From Acanthaster planci (lineage: Eukaryota > Echinodermata > Asteroidea > Valvatida > Acanthasteridae), in NCBI RefSeq assembly GCF_001949145.1, contig NW_019091536.1, positions 10,180-74,179 on the forward strand: a stretch of 64,000 nucleotides of DNA, read 5' to 3'. A program made the position numbers and the translations under genes. This document shows, piece by piece, positions 12,006 through 24,500 of the stretch (position 1 is its first letter; each line of letters opens with the position of its first letter). Below the pieces are notes generated by a model. That model made no database searches, was not told where the DNA came from, and saw only the letters and a program-made list of their open reading frames with translations.

Positions 12006-12318
12006 TAATTTATTCAAGAAGATATTTTTTCCTAAAATATTCTACCACTTTGCCAGTTGATGACGTGAGAAATTTTGATGTACATCCCTTACAGAGAAAC
12101 TTGAGTAGTTTTAGACTGTATAAGCCTAAAATTTATTAGGTTTGGATTTTAGATTGGGGTTCACTAGCTGTTATTTTATTTTGATCTCTTCCTACAAAAT
12201 CCCCTGTACCTTTTGGCCTTTTATCCAACCATCTCACCCTTTCATTTTGTGCTGCATTTGTCCATGCTTGGTTGATTCCCTGCTTTCTTGTTTGTCTCTG
12301 TCTACTTGTCATTTTGCT

Positions 12319-12352
12319 TTTGAGAAAGGTTCTGCTAGGATCGAAACATCAG
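12319..12352 (+). other. Degenerate hammerhead-ribozyme-like segment
   Basis: The segment TTGAGAAAGGTTC-loop-GGATCGAAACATC has the layout of a hammerhead core: a CUGAUGA-like strand, a short stem II (GGTTC with GGATC, including two G-U pairs) and GAAAC. Such motifs are known in Penelope-like and related retroelements. The first core strand is changed (TTTGAGA), so it is probably inactive or only a chance resemblance. Confidence 0.3.
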
Positions 12353-12746
12353 GCCCTCCTCTAATACTTTGTAATTTGTATTTTAGGTCACTGTAGCCAG
12401 CAAGCACTTTGCATCAGTTTTGCATTTATACATGTATCTTCTACATTAATCTTGGTTACTTACGTGGAATTCAAATGTCTCTGCCTAGGGACAAGATAGA
12501 AAATACAGAAATAAGTGCAAAAGGGGCCTTTAGATTGCCAAACTAAAAAAATGTTTTATGTATAGCAAATTAATATATATATAGATAGTGACACAGTTTC
12601 TTCTGGATGAACTTGGTTGAATTTATATTTTTATTTTGGAAAGTTTAGATCAAATTTAAGTGTCTTGGCAATCTGTTAAAAATGGTATTTCTATTTTGAA
12701 TAAAACATGTTTGGTCCGTGTGGGATATGTGTTTTATGCAACTTCC

Positions 12747-12804
12747 TTAACCTCAACAGTCCTCAGTCCTCCAACAGGTGAAGGATTGAGACTGTTAGGG
12801 TTAA
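12747..12804. mobile_element. TTAA-bounded foldback mini-element A (58 bp)
   Basis: Starts TTAACCTCAACAGTCCTCA and ends GACTGTTAGGGTTAA, with arms of about 24 bp complementary to each other and a core CCAACAGGTGA. TTAA ends and a CCCTA-type terminus resemble the piggyBac superfamily. It is far too short to encode anything. Confidence 0.7.
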
Positions 12805-14228
12805 TGCTAATAAAGACAAATTTGGTGCGTGGGCATTCATCCCGTAGGGATCATGGGGTGTATACCCCAACCCTTTTGACTGATGGGGTGGGGAGGAGGG
12901 GGAGAATGGGCCATTGCATCATTCCCCCTCCCCCACAAACACTTTATCGCGTTTAGAAAAAAGTGAAAGCTGATTGTGAAAAACTGGACTTCCGGACAAC
13001 CAAAAAGTATTCAAGATCACTCAAAAGGAGAACAGTGTTTTAAAAAGCCATGACTAAAGCCGTCCTGATACATGTAGATCTGTACAAACAATGGCCCTAT
13101 ACTGTAGTCATAAAATGTCACACCTTCCGCCTGATCAATTTTCCATGGCCGGGCAAATCATCCCGCCCCCGACCCATTTCCGTCACAAATTGCTTGCCAA
13201 CGGTGAGTTGAAATCGCGTATTTTGTGTGCATTAATTTTTTTCTCGAAATCTAAGGCCAACCCGAATATGCTTTATGCACATCAAACTGTAAGATAAGAC
13301 GGCAAATAGTTTCGCCATCTGAAAGTTTTAACAATGTGATTGGAATATTAAAAAGTCCTGCAAGGTAAGGGACTCGCTCGGGGACATCTTGCAAAAAAAA
13401 AAGAAACTGCTCTGAGAGAAAGTCAACCGTATGAAAGAATGAACAGCCTACAACACTAAAATGTGGAGATGAATGATTCGACCATAATTTATGCACTGCG
13501 CCCTCTTGTGTCCGGTCCCGGATCCCGGGCCGGTCGAATCGTTGTATGAAAGACATGAACGGAACTCCCTGCGAAAGACAGCCCACACGTACACCGCCCC
13601 CCTGTTCTTTGAAATTATGAGAAGTTTGGTAACGGAACAGTCTAGTCCAACCAATTCCATTAAGTCGGTCAAGGGCGTATATCGAGGGATGGGGGTGTTA
13701 CATCCTCTCCATATGTGGTAAGGACCTTTTGATCATTCCCCCTTTTCCGGTGGTGCGATAAAGAAAGAAGGCTTTCTTTTGGTCATTTTGTAAAAGCCCA
13801 ACCGTGAGCCAGATTTTCAAAAATACGAATGAAAACCAAGAACAGACGATACAAAAACTTTAAAAGTACCATTTTCATATTACGGTAAGGACTGTCATAC
13901 ACTTCTCGAGCAGGAATTTATACCAAACGCAATGTGGTGTGCAGCAACCCCCCCCCCTGCTTTTCGAATATAGCCAGGTAATTTTAGAATTTTGTTTGCC
14001 CCCGGCTCGATCGCCACTCTGATTGGTACAAGTTATACCACGCGGACTCTCAACCCGGAAGAAGCCCCAAGAGTTGACACATAATCATAAAGTTTAACTA
14101 CAGCATCATTGCCATGCTTATGCGTATACCTCGTGCAGATGGGCGTGCAGGGGAGGGGGCAAACGGGCAAAGGATTGCCTGGGGGAACTGAGTTCTATAA
14201 CAGGGAAAAAAGAGAAAGGAATTTAAAA

Positions 14229-14245
14229 AGAGAGAGAGAGAGAGA
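14229..14245 (+). repeat. (AG)n microsatellite
   Basis: A short uninterrupted AG run of about 8 units in otherwise purine-rich sequence. Confidence 0.8.
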
Positions 14246-15479
14246 CGAAAGGGGAAGAAAATCGCTAATTAAATTGAAAAACTCAATCTAAACCCCTCCA
14301 GCCGTTATTGTTGATCATTTTTAGTTGATGGGTGCTTCGCCATACCCCCCCCCCATCCTCCCCGAAACAAGATGGTTTGCGGAGAACTGAGTACAAGTAC
14401 TATACAGCACCAGGTTTGCACCCTCCTGGAAAAAAATTCATTTCCACGCTCATGCCAGAAGCTTGGGTTGGAAAAGCCAAAAACCTTTTTACCAATTCTC
14501 ACCCGCCTCCAGAGAGACTGTTTGCAAAGTAATTTGCAATAAAACATATACAATTTTTTTTCTCAAAAGTACGATTTCAGAGCTGGGAATGACTTCATAC
14601 TGCCAAGCGCCGTTGCGTCGAATTTTGGGCCTTTTGTTACGAGAATATTGTTCTCGCTGGATCCTTTAAATTGGCGTCACTTTTACATATAACCCTTGTG
14701 AGGAAGGAGGATTTCCGAAAAGCTTGGTGGCCGTCAGTTGAAAGTGGAAATGGGATATAAGACCAGGAATGTTCTTACCTCCTGAGACAGTCTTAATCTA
14801 TGGGGATTCCCGCATTTTGCAGGGAGTCAGAACCTTGGCGGAATACTAGCCGTGGGTTTATTATTTGGAGACAGGGCTCTTGGCGACCTACTGCGCGGCA
14901 TATATCAAGTTCTTAGTAATGAGATTTTAAATTAATTTTAGTAAGGTGAATTTGGCCATTTACCATTAATTCTAATGGGCATTTTTTTACGAAGGGGATG
15001 ATAGCCCGGATTTCGTACGAGTGTTTCCTCTGGGACTCGTAAAACGTTCAGGTGACGAGTCAGACGGTGATGAATAGTGTTTCAAAGTTCGTGGAATACT
15101 GGTTACGTCACTGGAAATTAACTGAAAGTAATTCAGGGTCGGTAAGAAAAAGACAATGACATTAATTAGATCCAGTCCGATAACAGAAAGAAATGAAGCG
15201 GTATAAATTTAAACTTTGTAATAGACACAAGCCTTGCTTGGCTGGTGCATGTTTCTAAGAACAAAATCTACTGTTAGCTGGTAGAAAGTGACTCTCATCT
15301 ACATGTACTTATAAATTTCTGTAAAATTATCGAAAACCGCGAACCACCCTATAGAACAGCTCCATCCATCATACCGCCACCCACGATTCAATGTCAAAAT
15401 CTTTTCATAACTGGTGTGAGCCAGCTGGCTTCTTGTGCGACGTAAGTTTCAATTTCTTGGAAATTAAATAAATTCCACA

Positions 15480-15535
15480 CAAGGACGGAACACACACGCA
15501 TGCGCTCACTGACTGTCACGGATGGCATCATGGCG
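15480..15535 (+). promoter_or_regulatory. Possible core promoter of the PTPN9-like gene
   Basis: An ACGCATGCGCT word at 15497-15507 resembles an NRF1 site. ATCATGGCGGC over the start codon resembles the YY1 site common at TATA-less animal promoters. No TATA box is evident. An earlier out-of-frame ATG at 15522 would start an 8-codon frame (ATGGCATCATGG...) ending in TGA. The transcription start is not determined. Confidence 0.35.
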
Positions 15536-15562
15536 GCTGTCCTGAAGGAGGACGAAGAGAAA
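15530..15562 (+). CDS. PTPN9-like exon 1 (start exon)
   Basis: Encodes [11 protein letters not shown], then donor GTAAGT. EDEEK joined to exon 2's ATHLFL mirrors the EEEQATKQFL of the vertebrate protein, which supports this start. Phase 0. Confidence 0.85.
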
Positions 15563-18500
15563 GTAAGTATGAAGTCGGCGATATTTTCTGCTTTCTAGCA
15601 TCTTTTTGTCTAAGTTATGTGTTGAAGACTACTAGGATACATTTATTGTGTGCCAGAAATTCTCGTAATTAAACGGTTTGGCGTACATAAGTCGAAATTA
15701 TCCTGCTTGGGAAGTGGTCACAAGTTACACTCATATGATCGTACATGTACAATGTACGTATGGTACGTGTCATGGATGTCAGAGGATGAGTGGTTGGAGG
15801 TTGTACGTGCCGTACATGTACATTACATGTGCGTGGTGGGCTGTGCATGCCATGTGTTTAGAGTTAAGCGCTACACTGAAATACACTTATCCGACTCCCT
15901 GTAGGCCTAGTCCCATTCAGACTATGTCAAAGCCATGAACATGATGAATGATGCCTGTAATTGTGTACGTGATATTTTTGCAATTTTTTCTTGATAAGTC
16001 ATTATTGAATATTGCTAGGCCCTTCACCTTCCTTGTCATTCATGTCATTGAAACACACAAAATCGGCTACAAACTGCTTTTTGGCTGGAGTGGCCTAAAT
16101 TTGAAAAATTCAAAGTTGAGAAAACTTGGATGTCCTGAATCTTCAATCTTTACAGAATTTTTACAAGGTAAAGCTAAAAAATGTTAATTAGTAAGGGCTG
16201 CATTGGCCCAGAGAATTGTAAGTCATCAATGAACACACTGAACTTGTCTTGCCTTGCTTCATTTGATAAAGCAAAATATGAAACAAACAGTTTCTTAGTC
16301 AAAAATTCATAATATTCCTGAAGAAGACGGCATTTTAGGAACGTTGACAGTGAAGAAAATGTTCATGGAAATAAGCATACATGTAAATGTAATTGTCTGC
16401 TTTCACTAACTGATGTGACTTGTGAGACCTAGGCCAAGACTAGATGCCATGCCGCTGCTGTGCGGAACTTAATTAAAATGAGTATGGCAATAGCACAGTA
16501 GTGGTGCGGCAGTTGTGCTAAATGCCGAACTTAAATAAAGCATTGTTGTACTACTGCAATGTGGAATGATGATAGCGTGGCATACAAGGGCTTGCCATGC
16601 CGAATTCAGTTTGCCAAGCCAAATGACACTAACACCATGCTAATGCTGTGCTGGGTTTTTTTGGCTGGTCAACCATTGTCAGCCCCACTGCGTTGCACAA
16701 CGGACGAGTTGGCAAATAATTGAGTTTCGTTGATGTTTGGAGTCAAATTGGTTAATGGTCAAGTTGGTCAAAGGTTGAGTTAGGGGATTTTTAAGTGAGG
16801 AAAGGGAAGTTACACGTAGTACATGTACATGTGAAGAAAACAGGTAAATTTGTTGGTTTTTATGACACTTGAAATTGTGATGCTTGAATATGGGAATTTG
16901 CCATCCTTTTGTTTATACTACATGCACCTGTACCTCTGAAGAGAATGACTTGAGCTCTCTAAGAACAATAACTAAATTATGAACAGCAGTGATGCACTCT
17001 TTGGGGGGCAGTTCAGTTGTGCCCTTGATGCATGTAGTGTCATGCTTATGGTACCTACAGTGTACACAAATGTACATTGTACAGTACATTGTACATGTAC
17101 TAGTATTTTGTCCATTGCATCAGGAATGGATGTATCATGTTGTCGTCACACCACAAACTGATGAATCTTGTGCACATAATCTTTGCTTGATAAATGTACT
17201 ACATATAGTATTTCACTTTGTGATGTGACCGAATGATTTGGTATTGATTTTTGACAAGTTTTATGACCACATCCTTGACAACAGTCATGCATTTCAGGAA
17301 ACAGCCTGCTGTAAAGAACTGCGTCGTGGTTTCAGATTAAAACAGCGTTGACTCCCTTTACTGACTGTCCAGTCATTCCTGGAAGATACATGTATGTCCT
17401 ATTTACCAACGAATAATCCTTGATTTAGCCCTGGCAGATCATCATACAAGTACATGTAGTTCCTTGATGTAACCGAACCTGTGAAAGTTTTCCTTGAACC
17501 ACAAATTTATGAAGTGTAGTACATTACATGTATCTCCTAATTGAAGCACTGTTATTGAACAAAGTTTGCATACATGTAAATTTGAATGAAATCTGGTACA
17601 TGGAGTTACCTGTATCTGATTGCACATAAACATAACAATTTGAATTCCCCAGACTAAAGATACTGTTGCTATACCTCATGATGTGGGGCAAGTTTTTGCA
17701 TAGCCACCACAGTCTCTGGAAATGGACTGGTTCTTATGTGCCCTGTGCCCTTCTTAGTGGTATCTATCGAAAACAGTGTATTGGTGCAAGGTGTCTCTTA
17801 TAATGTACATGTAACTAAACAAAAGCTTGTTCTGAATCATGAGGTATAGCAACAGTATCTTTACTGGAGACTTTAAATTATGTTCACGTGAATTTAAAGA
17901 GCTCGGTGTACCAGATTTTATTTTAAATTTAACTTGCAAAAGGCTTATTGACGGCGTCCTAATGTGGAAATGGAATTTTGGGCTGTCTCAGTTGGAAAAA
18001 GCACATGGACCCATTTGTACCGTTGGCATACAGTATTAATTATTACATGCTTATTGTTTTGGGAAGTCTAAGCAAATGGGGAAACTGGATCACCCATGCA
18101 GGATATGAAGTAAGAAAAGTTTGCTTTTCTTCACGTGAACATTATTCATCTTTGTTTCTGTGCCACTGTAAAGTGTTTTTCTGGTTTCAGTTTCACAGAG
18201 TGGGCCCAAATAACACTGAACATCATCACACTTGCCAAAGAAAGGAAACGATACTGCAGCATGCAACAAGTTTTCATGATACACACCCACTTGTTTATTT
18301 GAGGAATGTTCATGCACGTTAGAAAGAACATCAGGAAGAAGTTGGGTTTATTTTACAGCCTTTTGTGTGATGTGCCTAAAGTCCAGTGGACCCAGGCACA
18401 AAGGTGAAATTAAAAAAAGGGCAATCAGCTTCTCAGTCGTTTATTTTCTAGGTGGTCTTCTGTGTATGTGACATTTTCAAAGTTTTGATAGCACGTGTTC

Positions 18501-21500
18501 ATGTATTGTACATGTACATATAATTAAACCTCACACCCACTTTGATCATGTTGATATTTTGATGTCAACTGCATTTTCGGCAAACTGTAATGTGCATGTG
18601 ATACACACTGTACCGGCATCTCACAATCCAATAAAAACCAGCGCTTTACATGCATACCGTACATACATGTATACAGACATTTACGCTTGAGCAGTCTCTT
18701 GTCAAGTTTTGTAGTTAAAAGAGAGCTAAACCAAATATTACACCTAAATCCACCAGTCTTTCCTTACCCCTGTCCCTACATGTTGTCAACAGTGTCATTG
18801 GCAATGGTCAGTGTTGATGGCAGTTAAGGTTGGTTTCGTGACTTTGAGATGCTGTAGGATGCTGTCGAAATTCTCATCATAGTGAAAGCAACTTGCAATA
18901 AATCTTTGACTATCTTGTTATCTCTGTGTATCATCATGTTCACCTTATCAGAGGGTGTTTACTTGTGGTCAGGATGGCCTCATAAAAGTTTAATTTGAAT
19001 GCGTTGACATGAGCTGCCAATGTACATGTACATGTACTTGTACTTAATGTACATGTACATTGTACATATGTATTTATGTACATGCAGGGCATACATGTAG
19101 ATTTAGAGGACTTCATGCTTCCATTATAATGTACTTGATCTGTTATAAGTCTGTGTTTGTACTGTATTTGGGTTCTTGTTCATTGACCCTGAATTCAGTG
19201 TTAATCCCATGCTGAATGCCCTTTCCAAGAATACGGGTACAACATACATTGTACAGTACATACATGTACAGGTGTACATGTACTGGTATACAGCAGGTTG
19301 CTTCATCAGGAGTACCATTTGGTCAACAGAAGCAGTTGATTTAGAGGTCCTAAGAAAGTTTCAAATGTAGGCACCTAGAAAATTGTTTGAGATGAGAGAC
19401 GTGAGGGTTGGATACTTATCAGCAACAAAAGAAAGTGCAGCAGGGAAGAATGTACATGTATTGTATCTTGTTCACTGGGAAGTTTTCATTTTTTCATGTC
19501 CTTCACCCGACTGTTAAAAACATTTGTCACGTTTGTGCTCGTGCTACCGGTACATGTACATGTACTTAGTATCGTATATTTCACTTCAATTCTGATTGTA
19601 CGTGTACACGTATGTTGTACAGTGTATGTGTTTGAATTGAAGATGGAACTTATACAAAGTTATAGTAATTAACGGTATTTATGTGAGGTACATGTACATT
19701 TACATAATTAAATACATATAAGCAGTCATCATTAATGCAAATGACCACATTGATCACTTACATGTACATGTAGCATACATGAACATGTACATGTGCAGAT
19801 CTATACAGCGCATATGATACCGGTACATGTGTCTTAGTATAGGAGGATCAAGAAGCTTTGCCGATCTGTTGCTGTAATCCCTCCAGCAGTTCACTTCCTG
19901 GTTTTGCCAGCCGCAGGAAAGCCTTTCTGTTTGAGATTTTTGAAGTCCTCTTGTCTTTTTCAGGCTTAGCACTGATGAACAAATACACTGTACATCTTTA
20001 CTTGTAGAGTTGATGAGCTTTTTCTTTTCCCGAAAGGCTGAGACAGGTTTCCCCTGGGGTGCTTAATAAAAACTTCAAAGGGTCCATGCAAGGAACTGCA
20101 TAACCTTGTTGGGTTCAGCATGGTTATGGTTAAATGGCAATTTTTGTGCCACCTGCTCTCATCTTACCGGTACATGTACATGTACGTATTGACATCCTTG
20201 GGATTGAATGTACTGTACTGAGAATACACACGAAAAAGCATTTAAGAAAATTTGGCCAAGCTTTTCTGGACAAATGTACAGTACAAGTACCACAGTTGCT
20301 TTGATGTCAGAGAAAGACACTATTGAGTTTAAAGGTTTTCTTGTCAAACTGTGAATCCTTGCAGTACTTAGCTAATTGAAAGCATGGCTGAGGAATGGGT
20401 GTCCCGTGCCATGCTTTGCATACATGTACCGGTACTGACACCACAGTTTATCACAAAAAGAAAAAAAAAAGGACAGCGGAACAACGAAACAGTCCAACCG
20501 TTTTCATGTAAAAATCAACACAACATTGAAATTTGTCTCTCTGGAATGACGTCAAGGTTTCTCTGCGAATGAATGTGGAAAGTTGCATTGGCATTACAGC
20601 TAAATACCTTTTCAAACAGCAAAGCATACAGTGTACCTGTACAGGACATGTATTATTGCACATATGTAGGTAAGATTAATTCAAACACAAAACTACACTT
20701 TGAATTTGAATTGTGTAGACCCCATAAAATACAGGCAGGGAGTGCAAGGGTTGTTGACTGTGTCGGGGTCTAAAATGTACATGTAAGTTCTGTCGGGATA
20801 CATATACATGTAGAGGTACAGGTGCAGTGTATTCATACATGTACATGTTATACGTGTACCGGTACATGTACTTGGTTCATTTACTTTGTCATTTTTTCTG
20901 TAAATGAACCGTAGTGAAATGCCATGTCGGCCTGATTTGTGTGAATCGAGTTGGGGCGTACTGTTCGGACGATCACAATCAGACAACGCAAGGCGAAACA
21001 AACACACAGTTACAGTTGCAAACTTCAGCAGTGTCGATTTATTTCAGATGACTCATCGGGCTAGGATTCCAGTCAGTGAATTACCAGTTTGATAAGATTA
21101 TTCCCCCCCCCCCAATCATCAGGCCGTTGGTGCTGCGCTGGTGCAGCCTCCACTTCTTTATCCCTTCATGTCCGACGCCATTGACAGGCCTTTTTCGTAT
21201 CCCCCGCTGTCTGTCCCATGCAACGTACACACCTGTTTTTCCATTCGTTTTCAATGTCCTACCCAATAACATGTTTCCAGCCTCGCGCGCAGCGCGCTAT
21301 CTTTCTATTGGTTACTGTTGACCCAGGGTCACGCAACTTTCAGTGCCCCAGATAGAGTGTGCTATATTTAGCTTTTACACTTCTACAACACATGTGTACG
21401 CCATATAATGGTCGTCGTGCGAAGCCATTTCCCTACAGAACTACGTATGTACGTGTATTCTTGCACTGTGTAGTCGATGGTTGTCAGAACAATCCAAAAG

Positions 21501-24500
21501 TGAAAAGAATGTGTATACTGTTGGTTTTTCTCCCCCTCCCACTTTGTAGTGTGTGTTTCCCTCCCATCCCCGGAAAACACAAGTGGAGATGGTCATGAAA
21601 TTTTGTGAGGTACACATGTAGGCGACCTCGCATACAAGTACTGTTACTTGTATTTAAATAGGGAAACCTCGGACTCAGAAAGAGAATTTGCATTTTGCAA
21701 GCAGATGAATTGCTTATGTACAACTTGAATAGATCTAGCGATAGGTCTGGTATGTTCCTGATATCTCACAAGTACTTTCAGTTTCTACCGAAGCAAACAT
21801 TAGCAAGGTTTGCAGTCTTTTTGAGAGTGCGAATATACCGTAAATTTGCTGTGGGCAATGATTTGCAATTGTTGGTGGCATTTGCATACCGGTACATGTA
21901 ATGTAAATGTAATGCACCACTCAATACACTCTGAAGTACTCTGTGAAGATTAATTGGCTTAATTCAGCCAACCCACTGATTGCTCACTCTACAAAGTTTT
22001 TCTGTGTCATATTCAGGAATACTGCCTAAGTATACAGATTAGTATCTGAAGCTGAATCAACTTGCTGCACTCAATAACAGCATGTGCACAGGTACCGTGG
22101 GTCAGTGTACCATCTCCTCCATTTACAATGTACAATGTACCGGTATTACAATTTACATGTACATGTATCAATGAATCAGGCCTTGACACTCAATCTATAT
22201 TCACACATTTAAACAGGTGTCTACCGGTACATGCATGGTAGTGTATGTGTTTTATACATGTACCGGTACGCATGAAACTCCGTACTTCATGTACATGCCA
22301 CTACAGTAGTTATGCATTTTAAATACACGTACATGTACATGTACCGTAGTACTGGCACATTGGCATTGTCATGAGATCGATTGAAAAATCCTGAATTTCA
22401 CTGACTTCTTCAGACAATATCCTGTTGTTGTTTCCATGAACATGAATTGAAATAAACAGCTGATTTCAAAGAGCAGTAATTGTTTGTGATGAATGTGATT
22501 ATCCCTCCCACACAAAAAAATTACGACTGGTACATGTAGCTTATAGTATACATGTACAATGTATGCACAATCTGTACAGGATGTACCCATACTGGTACAT
22601 GTCCTACTGTAGTACACGTACATATGTACTGTACATATGTACTGTACATATGTACTGTACATATGTACTGTACATATACATGCAGCTTCAGGAGCATCCC
22701 TTCCATGCATTTCAAATGCAAATATAATCAGTAGAACAAGTCCAAGGTCAAGACTAATCCAACAAACACTCTGCAATCACAACTGATTCTTGGAAATTTG
22801 ATGATGCAGTGGTTGGCATATTGTTCGTTTACTCAATGCGTTCCCATTCGTTGTCATTAAGTACCCATACCAACAGTGTAGGGCTGTGCCGAACATCTGA
22901 ATAACCGAATATTTGATTGATTGTCTGATATTTGAATATTATTTTTCGAATTTGAATATTCGAATGCGAAATTCATGTAAAGGAAGGGAAAATTTTCTGT
23001 AGTTTTAGATGAGAAAAATTGCATTATGGACTCTCGTTCCAAGCAGATTTAAATGAAAAGCGTCAGAAATCTTACAACGATTAAGAAGTAAATTACATGT
23101 ATTCATTGAATAATTTAGAAAGTAGAAATTTTCAATAGGGCAAAAAGTCTTGTTCTGTTTATTGATTCAAGAAAAATCTTAACAGTTTGTTACTTACCAG
23201 TGATTTTAACTCATAAATATTCATAGTACTGTCTACATGTATTACGAAAGACCTAATTTCTAATCTTTAACTCCCATAATCTTAAACCAGCTAAATGTAT
23301 TTCTATTGTATGGAGACAATTTGATATACTGAAACTTATGCTTTGTCAAAAACGTGTAGAAATGAAATGTTCATCGTAGGACAGGGTGCTGGGTCTCGTA
23401 TAAGGCTCAGCCTTTTTTCCCAGCATCCTACGTCTTCGTTAATTGCATATGAATCAATATAACACTGTATCGTGTTACTCTGATTTTGTTTTCATTGTTC
23501 ATCTACCTGCAGTGTTAACGAAAATGTGAAATAAACCAAACCCAACCAAACTGGGGTTGTTCCCACAGCTACCATTCCAGCTTGTTGGCACATGTACATG
23601 TATGCAGTACTTTCAGGATTCCTTATAAAATATGAGTTATTGTGTAACAGGATACGTCGGCAGCACCACGGCCTCCTTTGTTCTCTACCATAGAAAAAAA
23701 AAGTCGGTTTGCTAAACAGAGGGAAATCTTAGGAGACTTGTTTTGTCCCAGTTTCCCAGGAAGTGAGAGGTACCAAAATAGGATGGATCATTGGATGGCA
23801 TTGATTGCACCTGTGCTTACGTGTACATAGTCATCCATTCTGGTCCTTTAGGACTACTCCTAAAATTAGAGCCACTTTCTGGGAATCTTTTTTATGGTAC
23901 TCCTTTTTCATTTTTGTGAAAGGCAGAGTTTTTAACTGCCGGAAGAGTTCAGATTGGATGAGAAGATAAGGTTTTGTGTAAGAATGATGTTATTGGATCG
24001 TAGAGATGGAGGTTTTTGAGGATTGCACCTGTGCTTACGTGTACATGTACATAGCAACCATTTGCCAACTCAAAAGTTGCTCAGAATAACTTTGCCGATA
24101 GCCACTTTACTGTGTGAATATGAATTTACATTTAAATGTACATGAATCTATTTAGGGATTTACATGTATTTTTTCTTACAATTTAACAGGGTTGTTGCAC
24201 TTTATTGCCTTTGCTTGTACACACATCTGCACACACAGGTGATGGAGTGTATTCTTTATTGTGGTCTGGGAGGCTTTTGTGCTTCTCCTTGGCACTGCAT
24301 GAAAAAGTTGAACACCAGACATGTGGACAAATTGGTAAAGAAACCACAATAACGAGGTCTACAGAAAAACAGATTACATTTGTTCGTTGTGCAGTTGGGC
24401 AATACTTGCTCCTGCCATTAATGTCTGTACCTACATGTACATTGTGTTTGCAAACCATTTGAACTCGGCTTGACACACTCATTTTCTATTAAAATGAAAT

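Larger units (their letters stand above)
11099..15529. other. Kelch 3' UTR and intergenic region
   Basis: No second gene is supportable. The first part is probably Kelch 3' UTR. The rest contains a hammerhead-like motif, a TTAA-bounded mini-element and an (AG)n run (listed). Hexamer palindromes are sparse between about 12500 and 15250, unlike the introns further right. Several poly-C runs occur (13950, 14346). Confidence 0.75.

Noticed and set aside
22369-22776. 135-codon minus-strand frame
   Set aside because: Its middle is the 13-bp tandem repeat; no homology or splice support.
22880-22985. hAT-like element starting near GTAGGGCTGTGCCG with CGAATATT repeats
   Set aside because: No complementary right end or 8-bp duplication found nearby.
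23803-24054. CRISPR-like direct repeats
   Set aside because: Only two copies, animal genomic context, and the difference is a hexamer step.
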